A stretch of DNA of 64,000 bases, from the NCBI GenBank assembly GCA_004565275.1, contig SDOX01000016.1:859989-923988 (forward strand), written 5' to 3'. Numbering within the stretch: position 1 is the stretch's first letter; the number at the start of each line of letters is the position of its first letter. The notes under the pieces are model-generated. The model did not search any database, was not told the origin of the DNA, and saw nothing but the letters and a program-made list of their open reading frames with translations. Made by a program: the position numbers and the translations under genes. This stretch comes from Nannochloropsis salina CCMP1776 (taxonomy: Eukaryota; Sar; Eustigmatophyceae; Eustigmatales; Monodopsidaceae). This document shows positions 1 through 11,200 of the stretch, one piece after another.

Positions 1-88
1 CCCATCCCCCCTTCCATTCCAATCCATCCTTCCTTGCCTGGTGCCTTCCGGTCATTACCTCGCCCTGGATATTCCGTCATCCCCGCAC

Positions 89-2127
89 CTAGCTCTGCAC
101 ATAGCGGCCTTTGGGTGTGTACGTGATGTCTTCGTAAGTCGGGGACAGGGACTGGGGCAGCGGGGTCCACGGCGAGCGGCGCGCCAAGTCCGAGGTCACG
201 GGTCGTGGTTTTCGAGACCGGGACGAGGAGGAGGCAGTGGAGAAGGAGGCGGTTGAAATGGAGGAAGCGTGGCGGGCGGCGAGGGAGTGGGAGCTGGGCG
301 GGGTGGGGAGGACAGAGGTAGAGGAATCCATCAGGGCGGGAATCCCTCGTAAGGGCCCCCCTGCCGCTGTGGCCCTCTCCCCGGGCGCGAAGGGACCGAC
401 GGGACTGTGCGGTTGAGGGAGGGATCCCGTCGCCTTGGCAGCGGCGGACGAACCGACCGAGGAGCGGTGGCTGCTGTTGCTGCTGCTCCCATTGGCCGAA
501 ACCGGCGAGAGGTTGCTGGAGGCTTGACGTATGCAAAGACCAAAAGAATCCGAGCATAGCTCCAGCTTGCGCGCCTGCCAAATGGTCATGGGCTTAAGAG
601 GGAAGTCTCGTGAGATGCTTTCTTGTTCCAGCAGCTTCTCGAACAAAGCCCGGAGTTCGAAGTAGTAGCGCGTGTAGAGGGCCTGGGTGACCGTGGCTCG
701 GTACTGGAGCAGCTCCAGAAATTTCCGCTCCACCAACCGGATCCGTTCGAGGGGAAAATCGGGCAAATGCGGGGAGAAAGAAGAGAGGGCGATGCAACGG
801 TCGTCCCACACTTTCTGTGCGAGGAGAAGAGCGACCAGCACCACCGCCCGCCAGTTACGGGCGTGCAAGGGTAAAGAAGTCGTGGATATGACCCGATTGA
901 TGTAAACCAGGGCAATGATGTTGCATTCGGGCGAGAAACGTGCCCGCTTGAAGATGCCTTCGATGAAACAATGGATCTCCTCCACCGTCACCTCCTCTTC
1001 TCCTTGACTCTCCGTGGGCCCTTGACCTTCCATGGCCACCACGCCCTCCCCTCTTCCTGCCTCCCCTGTGGCCACAGGAAGGGGGGGCTCGAAACACCGA
1101 AACTTGTCCCGCAGCGCCTGGTTGGTGTTGGCGGGCTCCTTGTCGTGCAGCATTTGTACTTGGAGGACGCTCGCCATGCACAAGATGATCTGGTCCGCGT
1201 GGGGGTTACAGGCGGTGTTGCGGCAGAAAATGGAACTGGTCGAGTTGGGTGTGGTGCCCGTCATGAGCAAAGGACGGTAAATTGTCGAGACCACGTCATC
1301 CGTGGTTTTGCTGCTCCTAATGTGACCCCCAGGGGGGGGCGCCGAGAGCCCTTCGCTAGAGGGCTCCATCCCGCTCCATCCACTCTTGGAGGGTAAGGGC
1401 GGGGTGGGCATGGGCCAATCGTCCTGCGCCCTGGCCTGGCCGGTCGTGGAGATATTTGTACGTGTCGAAGGAAAGTCGGCGAGGGTGGCGGTGGCTGCAG
1501 GCGATGTATCGGCAAAAAATCGGGCCACGTCCTCCTCCTTGTCCCTCCCTTCGTCGCCCGTGTCCATGGCCGTCTCCCCTGCCTCTTCCGCCACCCAGGC
1601 ATGCTGCATGTGCCCTCGCTGCGCTTCTAAATAACCACCTTTTGATCCGTCGTGTCCTTGTGGCTCTCGCTGTGGTTGTTGTTGCTGTCGGAGCCGGAAC
1701 TGCTCAGCTTCTTGTGCTTGTTGAGCCGCCGCCAAATCCATCAAGGCCAGTCCCCGCTGTGGGTCCGCGTCAAGCTCCGCCCACAGACCTGGGCTCATGT
1801 ACACACGTTGTCTTTTGCAATATTCTGTGTTGGTACCACATGGGAAGAAGAAATGTGAGAGGGGAGGCTTCAAAACGGGGATCAGCCGGAATACCACCAC
1901 GGTTCTTTCTTCCACTGACGCGTTTTGGCCCTCCTCATCCCCTTTCAACTCTATCGAGCACTATGCGCCGTACCTGCACTATTTAAATCCATGTGCTGTC
2001 CGAAGTATGTTAAATTGTTCGCAGAATTGCCGTCTTGGCCTCCACCTCCTTCGTTGGCACATGGATATTGAGCCGCCGGAAAAGGCGGTGTATGTGCCAA
2101 AGGTGCGGCCATCTTTCCCTTCCGCAT
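89..2127 (-). CDS. CCNY: Cyclin Y-like protein (CCNY family), two exons
   Basis: Regulatory cyclin of the CCNY/PHO80-like group, which in animals activates PFTAIRE/PCTAIRE kinases (CDK14/16) at membranes. My model is exon 1 2127-1974 and exon 2 1824-89, giving 629 aa; the donor at 1973 and the acceptor at 1825 join in phase. The cyclin box lies in the middle. Stretches that match human cyclin Y closely include STIFCRNTACN, PECNIIALVYINRV, NWRAVVLVALLLAQKVWDD, LYTRYYFELRALFE and FPLKPMTIWQARKLE. The box is split by an acidic/Gly-rich insert, and a long Ser/Ala/Pro-rich tail follows it. The N-terminus has no Met-Gly myristoylation start, unlike animal CCNY. If exon 1 is wrong, the first in-frame ATG is at 1798. 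The gene is divergent from the zinc-finger gene to its right, with about 1 kb between them. Confidence 0.88.
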
Positions 2128-3092
2128 CCAATACAATTGCTCAAATCAATGCTATTTGAGAGATTTGCGTAGTCTTATGCTGCAGGGGCGGCGCTAAACG
2201 TCGGTTTTACAAGCAGTCCCGTTGGGCCAGCGGCGGGCACCTCCTTCCTTCTGTGGTGCCAAAGTAGGAAGCCGAGCTTTTCGCCATAAAAGGTGTCTTG
2301 TACCCCGTGCACAGACAAAGAGACCCCGTCAGATCGTCCGTTGTTCCTGCAATACGACAAGACAAGAAATCGTGTGAACACCGAGGGAGGAAGGCGGCCG
2401 CGCGCGACGTAATAAGGGTTCTTGCCGCGAGGCGCACATGACGTTAGCGGTCTCGAAAATATTCGCCGATCGCCTGCAAAACTCAGAGCTGCCCCCCAAA
2501 TCCCACCCATGCATCCACCCGTGGACACGACCTGCCGCATGCGGACATCGACAGGGCGTGGCGCCGTCCTTGTTGCTGTCGTGGCGGGTGCCGGGACTCG
2601 GGTGGCTCGTTGTGGACGGTGTCGGGCGTATGCGTGCTTTCAAAGTTAGTGACGGGTGTAGGGTTGGGAGGCCCTAAATTCTTGTTACCGGCACAATGGG
2701 CCGCTTGAGTTCTCCAAGAAACCTGCTGGGACAGCGGATTGAGCCTTTTTTTCTCTCACCACGGCGTGTACCTCTACATCTACAGGGTCAGGTGTGCATC
2801 GGATCGAGCAGTGGACCTATTGGGTGCCTTTAAGTGCCGTTTTTGAGGGCTTCACACTGGACCGTTGCGTCTACCTGCTCTCCCCGTTTGGGGGGAGGGC
2901 CATAGAACAACTCTAACGCACTAAAATATGGCACCCAAATTTCAATTTCTTGACCCCAGACAATGGGCAAGCAAAAGGAAAGACGCGATTGAGAAAGCCA
3001 AAAAGTACGTGCAATATAAGGCAAACTGAAATAGACCTCCACGAGTTTTTCACCCTTTTGTCCCACGAAATAGGTTGCGGGCAGACCGCGCC
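2128..3092. other. Divergent intergenic region, no supported gene
   Basis: This interval separates two divergently transcribed genes and should hold both promoters. A minus-strand open frame at 2175-2540 has no recognisable domain. No clear TATA box or repeat was identified. Confidence 0.4.
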
Positions 3093-5207
3093 ATGGGAGG
3101 GACATTGGACGAGTCGTACACCTTCGCACCGAAAACAAACCTACACAAGCCCAAGGGACGACGCCATTCCTCGGAGGACTACTCAGTGACAACGCCTGCT
3201 GATATTCCTGGTGCCAATTTGTACTTCGCGGTCCCGTCGGCGTCGCAGGCAAACAGAAAGCCATCGTCATGCCACTCCCAACGTTTTCGCAAAAGTCAAA
3301 TCTCCCGCAGCTATGCAAATACAAGCCGCAATAGTCGTTCTTATGCGGTTCGAGATGACACCGAGGAGGACTTTGACTTGCCCAAGCAAAGAACGGACGA
3401 GGGAGGGCAGTTCGCGGCTCGGGCGGCCGTAGACATGGGGAAGACACTCTGGTCATCCTTCCGCACACACCACAACCAGCTTCCAGCTCACCCACAACAC
3501 TGTGACTCCGACGTGGACCCATCCCACAGTAGTTTGGATCAGTCCTCATCCCCTGCGGTCTCCCCTGAGGAGGCCACTGTTGGCATAGGGGCGGGTTTCC
3601 ACAGGAAGAAAACACACTTCCCATCGCGAGCCATCGTGCAACATGCATCTTTCACGACTGGATCAGTTCACAATCATGCGCGGGATGGGCCAAGGATGGT
3701 AGTTGATGGATATAGGGGCAAAGACGCGCAGCACGGAAATCATCGCAATGACAACCAGGACGACAGCGATACCCTTTTGGTACACAAATCAAAGTCCATC
3801 AAAGACGTCCCCACAGGAGCCGGTAATTGCGAAAAAGGCGTCGAATGGCCGGGATTCGAGCTTGGGGATAACCCCTGTAGCCTCCGGGTAGGTATGGAGC
3901 GCCCGTTTCCCCCCGACGCCACCGCCGCCGCTTCCCTCTCCCTTCTCAAGTCGAAGCTCAAGCAACGTAAATCCTCTCCTTCCTCTTCTTCCTCTCCATC
4001 CTCCGCCCCTGCCCGGATCCCGCTCCGCCCCACTAAATCCGCTCCTCCGCGCTGCTCTCCTCCGTCACACTTCCAGGAGTCAATTGCGCCGGGAATAGGG
4101 ACGGGGAGGGGGAAGACATGGTCTTGCCTGAACCAAGATGGCCGTGTGCCGTCGTCCAACGCCCGTGTGGGCCAGAAAAACGTCCCCCGAACAGCACGCT
4201 TTCAGTCACGATGGCACGACGAAGACGGAGGGGAGGAGGAACCGGAGAAGGAGAAGGAAAAGGAAGCAACATTTGCTTTTTCTTCCTCTCCTTCCCCCCA
4301 AGGCACCGTCCACTTGGTCCCATGTCCTTCTTGCAGCCGAAAATTCAATGAACGGGCCTTTTTAGTGCATCAGCGCGTGTGTGAGAAGGTCTTCCGCTCC
4401 ACCCGCCCTGCATACAATTCACGGCAACACCGTCTGCGTGGCTTCGAGTCCGGAACAGGCCCCAAGGCGGAGGCCTCCTCTTTCTCGTCCAGTCACTGTG
4501 GTCGAGGAGTGGGCCGAAGGAAGAAGGGGGAGAAGGGGAGGGGCAAGGAAGAGGATACCCCAGAGAACGGATTCTCCATGCCATGTGAACCTTCCACACA
4601 AGTCCTGGCGGCCACGCCCTCTTCCTCTGCCCGGCCGACGTCTGAACATTGGACAACAAGACATTCCACGAGGAAGGACAGGGAGGACCGGCGCAGCACG
4701 GGGTCATCCTCCCGTCCTGCCTATCCGGAATCCGTCCATCGAAAAGCGTTGTATCCCATGACAACCTCTCCCTCTGAACCCTCTCCCTCTGAACCCAATT
4801 CCCAGGGAAAGAAATGGTTGAAACAATCCCAAAATTTCCGGACCATGCTCAAAGCCAACCGTTTGATCGCGGACGCAGAACGGAAAGGCCGCCCGGTGAG
4901 CCCCACATTGCTTGCTGTGCTTGCGTCATCTGCCAGTGCGGCATCAGGACACTCCAACCAACATCTGATTCCCTGTCCTCACTGCGGTCGACGATTCAAC
5001 GAGCAGGCCGCAGATCGGCACATTCCAAAGTGCCAGGATATCAAGGCCAAACCGAACATGCTGCGCAAGGGAGAGGGCATCTCTCTCGGGGCAGCCTCAC
5101 GTAGGAGCAAGGGTGAAGGAGGACGAGGGAGGATCATTAACGGGGGGTTAGCACCAGGAGGCTCACCGAGAGGTAAAGGACTCAGAGCAGAGCGGAAAGT
5201 ATTGTAG
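3093..5207 (+). CDS. ZC2HC-type zinc-finger protein (two fingers)
   Basis: A 704-aa protein of the zinc finger C2HC domain-containing (ZC2HC1/FAM164) type. I chose the ATG at 3093 as the first in-frame ATG. Most of the chain is low-complexity Ser/Pro/Arg-rich sequence. Two fingers are clear. The first (about residues 405-425) reads LVPCPSCSRKFNERAFLVH with a following Cys. The second (about 625-650) reads LIPCPHCGRRFNEQAADRH with IPKC after it. Both fit C-x2-C-x12-H-x3-C. Two internal PSEPSPSEP repeats lie between them. In animals the family includes ciliary/centrosomal and other poorly characterised proteins; the function here is unknown. No intron is evident. Confidence 0.8.
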   Translation: MGGTLDESYTFAPKTNLHKPKGRRHSSEDYSVTTPADIPGANLYFAVPSASQANRKPSSCHSQRFRKSQISRSYANTSRNSRSYAVRDDTEEDFDLPKQRTDEGGQFAARAAVDMGKTLWSSFRTHHNQLPAHPQHCDSDVDPSHSSLDQSSSPAVSPEEATVGIGAGFHRKKTHFPSRAIVQHASFTTGSVHNHARDGPRMVVDGYRGKDAQHGNHRNDNQDDSDTLLVHKSKSIKDVPTGAGNCEKGVEWPGFELGDNPCSLRVGMERPFPPDATAAASLSLLKSKLKQRKSSPSSSSSPSSAPARIPLRPTKSAPPRCSPPSHFQESIAPGIGTGRGKTWSCLNQDGRVPSSNARVGQKNVPRTARFQSRWHDEDGGEEEPEKEKEKEATFAFSSSPSPQGTVHLVPCPSCSRKFNERAFLVHQRVCEKVFRSTRPAYNSRQHRLRGFESGTGPKAEASSFSSSHCGRGVGRRKKGEKGRGKEEDTPENGFSMPCEPSTQVLAATPSSSARPTSEHWTTRHSTRKDREDRRSTGSSSRPAYPESVHRKALYPMTTSPSEPSPSEPNSQGKKWLKQSQNFRTMLKANRLIADAERKGRPVSPTLLAVLASSASAASGHSNQHLIPCPHCGRRFNEQAADRHIPKCQDIKAKPNMLRKGEGISLGAASRRSKGEGGRGRIINGGLAPGGSPRGKGLRAERKVL

Positions 5208-5746
5208 CTGGAAATGTTGAAGCATCGATTGTGGTCATTTTGAGCCCGTGTCGTGTTTTTCTTCCCGCACGGCATAGGAGGCCGAAGTGGCGAGACGTTA
5301 CCGAAACACACAAGGAAGACATGCCAAAACTACACAAAATTCTAACAAATGGCGACGCCTATCATAAAGTAAATTGACACGCAAATTTTTCACCATCGCA
5401 TTGAAAACAATGTGGTTGGTCGACTTTGGGCGGTAAAAACGCTTGGTGTCCTCGACTCTCCTACCGATATCTAAAGCCATTGTTGTTTTCGCTGTGGGGT
5501 TGCAGGCGAGTGGTGGTGCGCCTCTTGTCTTCGGGACCCCTCCATTGCCATTTCGAATGGCAGTACGCTACGTGCAATTGCTTCGGAAGGTGTATTGCAT
5601 GACGACGTGTTTTGTCAGTTACATGCCTAGACTTTTATCTCATGTGCACTGTTTGTTGTCATCTTATTCCTCAAATCATCGCTCGCCTCCCCCCTCCTTC
5701 TCCGCTACACAACGTATCCGCCTACACACGCGAACAGCCGACACTC
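5208..5746. other. Intergenic / 5' leader region upstream of eIF3b
   Basis: Nothing coding is supported here. The reading frame of eIF3b is open upstream of its ATG, back to about 5612, but only from a TTG and without conserved sequence, so I treat it as leader. The last 60 bases before the ATG are pyrimidine-rich. Confidence 0.4.
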
Positions 5747-7963
5747 ATGGCGGGCGAGGACTATGAGCATCATTACAGTGATGTTCTCATCGACGAAGAG
5801 CTGAAGGGATACATTTCGGAAGGACGCACCGACTGGGAAGAGCCCGTTTACGAACCGGACTTCTCGACAGCCATCGTGGTGGATAACCTACCGAAAGTGT
5901 CTCGTGAAAAGTATGACAGGCTGATGGTGTTCGTTCGGAAGATCTACGATCAAGTGGGGAAAATTGCTGAGGACGGCTTGCAAATGCCCCTGGACGAGGC
6001 GACTGGTATGACCCTCGGATTCGCCTTCATTAATTTCCTGACCCGGGATTCGGCGGAGAAGGCCATCGCGGCCACCAACAATTGGAATTTGGATAAGGCG
6101 CATGCATTGAAAGTCAACAGCTATGTGGACCTCGTCAAGACCACGACACATCCGGAGACGTACACCCCGGAACCCGCGCGGCCTTTGACCACCGTCCCTG
6201 GATTGTACGACTGGCTGAAGGATGCGCAATATCGTGATCAATTTGTCGTGCGGCACGGGCGGGACACAGAGGTCTATTGGGCCGAGCCAGGAGGGACGCC
6301 CGAGCTGCTGTACGGTGGAGAACGGGAGAAGGCGATGGGCCAGGGGAGGTATTGGTGTGATCAGTACGTGACGTGGAGCAAAACAGGCGCGTACCTCTTA
6401 ACCTATCACCGGCAAGGAGTCGCGCTTTGGGGGGGGCCGAAATTTGAAAAAGTCGCCCGCCTCGCGCACCATGGGGTGGCCTTGGCGCAATTTTCCAACA
6501 CAGACAGGTACCTGGTCACGTATTCCTACCCGGAGGACGGGCCCGGCCATGTGGTGGTGTGGGACGTGGAACGTTCCATCTCGATCCAGGAGCAAGTCGC
6601 CCTCCGCTCGTGGCCAGTGGAGCCCTTTGGGAAGGGGAATCATTTCAAGTGGTCGCACGACGACAAGTACATCGCGGTGGGGAAAAGCAAATACCTCCGG
6701 AACCCCCAGGCCGCCCAGGCGGGGTTGGATGAGAGTGGAGGGGGGGCAGCAGGGCACGTCAAGCAGGGCAGCACGGGGACGGGCGTGGGGGAGGGAGGGC
6801 CGGAGGACGGCGAGGGGCAAATATCAGTGTTTGAGGCCCCAAGTATGGAGCTGCTGGACCGGAAATCCATCCGTGCGGAGGGCCTCCGGGGGTTTGACTG
6901 GTGCCCAAAGGACAATTTGATTGCCTACTGGGCCCCGGAGCGGCAGCAGCAACCTGCCCGGGTGGTCCTTGTGGAGCTCCCGTCCAAGAAAGAGGTGCGG
7001 CGTAAGCCCTTGTTCTACGTGGAGGACTGCGAACTCACGTGGCAGAACGAAGGGGAATACCTGTGCGCCCAGGTTACGCACAAAAAGCGCCAGTCCAAGA
7101 AGAAAGTCAGCCTGGAGCTCTTCCGCGTCAAGGAGGCAGGCATTGCCTTGGAAATGGTGGAAATCGACGCTACGCCCGTTCGAGACTTCGCCTGGGAGCC
7201 TGCCGGGCACCGCTTTGCCATCATTCACGGGGACGACGCGAACAGCTACCGGTTTTCTGTCTCCTTCTACTCCATGATCCACCCCACGACGGGCCAGAAG
7301 GAGGTGACCCTTCTCTATCGTTTGGAGGGGGAGAAAGCGCGCCCGGTCAACAAGCTCTTATGGTCTCCCAACGGCTCCATCATTGTCCTGGCCAAACTTG
7401 CGGAAGCCAGTTCGCTGGAATTTTACGATGTGGACTCTCACAGCACCCTCGCCAAACGCGATGACCTGTCTCGGATCGATTATTTGAAATGGGATCCCTC
7501 GGGCCGTTACTTGACCGACGCAATCCAGCAGCCGATGGGGAATTCCTACTACAAGTACTCGTACGACAACGGCTTCCGGATGTGGACGTTCCAAGGGACG
7601 TTGATCGCGCACGTGGAGAAGAATCAATTTTATATGTTCCAATGGCGGCCTCGCCCGCCTTCCCTGTTGACGGCGGAACAGCAGAGAAAGGTCAAGAAAG
7701 ACTTGCGAAAATACGAAAGGAGGTTTGACAAGGAGGACCGGGAGAAGGAGATGAACAAGAAGAAAGAAGAGTGGCGGAGAAAGGGGTCGCGGCGGGCAGA
7801 GTTCAGGGCTTTCTACGCGACCCGACTGGCGGAATTTCAGGCCCGAAAGGCCGAGTTGGTGGCGCTTCAGAAGGGATACGACGACGAGGAGCTTGAGAAT
7901 TATGAAATCAGAGTGGTAACGCGGAGGATGGTGCCTTTGGGAGACCCGGAGCTTGCGGGTTAG
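5747..7963 (+). CDS. EIF3B: Translation initiation factor eIF3 subunit b
   Basis: Scaffold subunit of eIF3, which binds the 40S ribosome and mRNA during initiation in the cytosol. The 738-aa protein starts at MAGEDYEHHYSDVL; this ATG is preferred because conserved sequence begins there. The order of domains is an acidic N-terminus, an RRM at about 40-125 (AIVVDNLPKV as RNP2-like, GFAFINFLTRDSAEKAI as RNP1-like), a WD40-type propeller at about 140-640 (for example RYWCDQYVTWSKTGAYLLTY and WDPSGRYLTDAI), and a charged helical C-terminus (about 650-730) that in other species contacts eIF3 partners. The length is typical for the family, and the gene is a single uninterrupted exon. It converges on the next gene with 250 bp between them. 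The eIF3c gene is also in this window. Confidence 0.97.
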   Translation: MAGEDYEHHYSDVLIDEELKGYISEGRTDWEEPVYEPDFSTAIVVDNLPKVSREKYDRLMVFVRKIYDQVGKIAEDGLQMPLDEATGMTLGFAFINFLTRDSAEKAIAATNNWNLDKAHALKVNSYVDLVKTTTHPETYTPEPARPLTTVPGLYDWLKDAQYRDQFVVRHGRDTEVYWAEPGGTPELLYGGEREKAMGQGRYWCDQYVTWSKTGAYLLTYHRQGVALWGGPKFEKVARLAHHGVALAQFSNTDRYLVTYSYPEDGPGHVVVWDVERSISIQEQVALRSWPVEPFGKGNHFKWSHDDKYIAVGKSKYLRNPQAAQAGLDESGGGAAGHVKQGSTGTGVGEGGPEDGEGQISVFEAPSMELLDRKSIRAEGLRGFDWCPKDNLIAYWAPERQQQPARVVLVELPSKKEVRRKPLFYVEDCELTWQNEGEYLCAQVTHKKRQSKKKVSLELFRVKEAGIALEMVEIDATPVRDFAWEPAGHRFAIIHGDDANSYRFSVSFYSMIHPTTGQKEVTLLYRLEGEKARPVNKLLWSPNGSIIVLAKLAEASSLEFYDVDSHSTLAKRDDLSRIDYLKWDPSGRYLTDAIQQPMGNSYYKYSYDNGFRMWTFQGTLIAHVEKNQFYMFQWRPRPPSLLTAEQQRKVKKDLRKYERRFDKEDREKEMNKKKEEWRRKGSRRAEFRAFYATRLAEFQARKAELVALQKGYDDEELENYEIRVVTRRMVPLGDPELAG

Positions 7964-8216
7964 GAGAAAAGAAAGGAGGAAAACAAGTGGTGGGAAAGAT
8001 GAACGAAAGCGCACAAAATCTAGTCTCTTGTTCGATCATATCGGTCGATGACGTGTCGTTAGTTGGTCAGTCGAGAAAATTTTGGTGCACATCAACCTTG
8101 TGAGCCAATTGTAGTCTGTTTAAGTCTTGCACTTTTAGGGAAGTCTAGCTGCATGCTAGGGACATGACCACAGACATCCTCAAGGGTCCTTCTTAATTTC
8201 CACACGAAGCTTTCCT

Positions 8217-11200
8217 TCACAACGCGATGTATTTACGTCGCTTTCTTCGAATGACCCGCTCACTCCGATGGCGGACAACGTCGTCGCCATCCCTCTCCGC
8301 ACCTCTCCCGCGGTCATCAAGACGTGGTCGGGGTTGGGGTCGACGTGGCTGTGGGAGCGCCTGCTGGTGCGGACTGGGTGGGTGGTGACTAAACAGCTCC
8401 AATTCCTCCCCTAGTTGCCTTAAGACGCCTCCCTTTTCCTCTTTATGCTGCGCGTCTCGAGCGGTCCCATTTCGCGTCGCTTCTTCGCCCTCGGACGCAC
8501 AGCCAAAGCGATAAGCCCGTACCTCATCCGTTAATGCACTCACCAATTTTCCCTCCCGCCGTCGATGCTGCCCCTCGATCCACCGCCATAGGAAAGTCTT
8601 GACCCTCCCCCGCCGCCAGATAGCCTCCATGTAATCCTCTAAGTGCCCCCATCGCCGGCGCAATGTAAGCTGTGTCCACTGTTTCCACCCGTGTGACAAA
8701 CGCAACACTCGGTTTCCCTGCTCTCCCGTCGTAAGCGCCTGCCGCTGACGACGTTGGAGGCATATGGCTCTCTTAAGGGAATGGAAAAACACCCTTCCCG
8801 ACACGCGCTGTCCTTGTCCCTTCCCCACATGCCCCTCCCACCGCCCTTTCCTTTCGTATCGTCTCGCCATCGCAACCTGGGCTCTTCCAAACTCCTGCCA
8901 GTAGCTCCACCGCTGCCACCGTACCACCACTCTTCCCACGCGCCATCGCGCCGCCCGTGCCTCCATCCTGCTCAACCGTCTGCGTCGTATGCTGCTTTCC
9001 CCTTCCTTGTCCACCCACCTCCTCCATCGGCAGCGCACACTTGTCTGCAGAGCCCTCCGCGCATGCCACCGTGCCGCAACCTGCCCCCATCGCCATTGTC
9101 TACCCTGTTCTCGGGACCGGATCGCCCACTTGAAAAAGGCTTCCCTCATGACGCGCTGCCAGTAATAGACCGTCTCGCGGGACGCCACCTCTGCCCGTCG
9201 GCGCTTTTTTTCCAGCACCGTTTCCCGCCATGTTCGCATGGCCTGGAAGCATCTCAAAGCGGACAAGCTTCTCTTTACCCGAGTCTCTCTGTCGGCAACG
9301 CAATTCTTCACTACCTTCACCTCTTGCCACCATTGAAACCATTTTCGAAGCCCTCGTTGTTTCCCTCCCAACACAACGCACATCAGAAAGTGCTCCTCCC
9401 ATCGACGCCTCCGCTCTTTTCGTGCCTCTTTCCACCGACACCAACGACGAAGCAAACGACGCGTCACTCCCTCCGCCCATTCCATCCCAAATTTTTCCCG
9501 CAAGGCATGCGCCCACCCGTACAAGACACGCGACAGCGTCACACTGTTCCGTATTTGCATGACTTGCCGTACTGCCTTTTGTCTCCAATAAATTACCCCC
9601 CACCTGCGGAATGCCTTGGCCAATTTCCGTCGTCTCCATTGCCGCCGCCTTTTTCCCGTCAATCCCTCCCCTCCATCCCACAGTTCCACCGCTTGCACCA
9701 GGCCCTGTCGATTTCTTCGTTTCCTTCCGACGGCTCCTCGCAGCTCACGTACTCCCCGCCCAAGCGCCTTCCTTTCCACGTGCCTGGTAACCAGGAAAGA
9801 CATCTGTGCCCGCGCTTGTATCTTCGTCCTATGCCGCTGGATCCACGCCTGCCAGGCCCTTCGCAGTCGGAAAGGGAGGACCGTCCCTTGGAACGTCCTC
9901 CAGGCCCCCTCCCGTGTGGCCCGCGCTAGCTCCCAAGCACGTCGGAGGAGCGCCCACCTTCTTTGGTTCCAGTGGCAGGAGCTGAGGGCCCGCCCGGCGC
10001 GACAACGGGTACGACGGATGCAATACGCACACCACTGGGCCCACGCCCGCTCCATGCGCATGCGAGTGAGCCGGTGGTAGGCTGCTTCCAGACGAGGCAA
10101 CGCAGGCATCAAGGGGAGAAAAGGTTCAGGAGAGAGCACAAGCGACGATGGATCCAGGAGGGGCGGCACGGTCCATGGAGACTTTTGCCCTCCGCCCTGG
10201 AAAGAGTGCTCGGCGCCACCATCCTCCATGCTCGGTGGAAAGGAAGGGAAGGGAGCACCCTCTGGCCCTTTCTGCAGGAAAGTGTCCTCGCCCCCACCAG
10301 ATGGTGACCTCCGGCATAGGGGGTCCAACGCCCTGAACACGTGCTCCGATATCGTTCTAGCGTGCTTCCTGGCCCCAGTCCGGCGTTTCCAGGAGAACCA
10401 CGCAGAACGTAGTGTACGAATATCATGGTATCCACTTCCTCGCGCTTGTGCCCCGACCCGCTCACGTTCCCTTTCCCATTCCACTCCGCCCGTGCCGCAC
10501 TTGAGCAGGCAAAACTGCAACGTTTCCGACATCCGCCGCGACCCGTTTGAATCAACACAAGCGTGGCCGGTCTCAAACACCTCTGACATTTTCTTTCCCT
10601 CTACCTTCCATCCCTCCCTGGTGACGGACGATGCCAGGGCCCGCCGAATCAGCTTTCGCGCCCAAAACATTTTCCATCCCTTGACGCCCTTGGCTCCCCC
10701 TACCCTAGCATGCTTTCGCTGGCCCAGGGCCTCCTGTGCTTTCGATTGATGACGAACACCATGGACCCATCCGTTCCACCATCGAATGATGAATGCCTTT
10801 CGCAACACGCGCCTTTTATGCACTTGAGAAGCCCCTTCCTGCAAGCTGCGTTCCTGCTCCCGTTTCTCTTTACGACGCCGTATCCTTCGCCGCCATTGCC
10901 CCCACGCCCTTTCTCCCGCCCACCAGGCCGCTGCCCGGCGAATGCGTCCTCTCTCCCGCCGACAATGGCCGAGAAATCGGTCCACCCACGTGTATGTTGC
11001 TCTCCTTACTTTCCGCCCCGCCCACCATGTATCCATTGCGCGCAATCTTCCTCGTTCATCCCGGCGGTGCTGGCACCAGGAAGCCTCCCAGTACTCCAAT
11101 CCCTTCTCTTTCCTTCGCAAATCCCACCATAAATCCCCCTTACCCGTCGCGACGCTTTGATCTCGTCGTTGTTCGGTCCACGACCGCCATAGGCGCAACC

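Noticed and set aside
2830-3648. 272-codon minus-strand open frame opposite the ZC2HC gene
   Set aside because: Antisense to a gene with conserved zinc fingers and without any domain of its own.
8754-9929. 391-codon plus-strand open frame
   Set aside because: Antisense to the Sfi1-like gene; Pro/Ser/His composition is what reverse-complemented Arg/Trp-rich coding gives.
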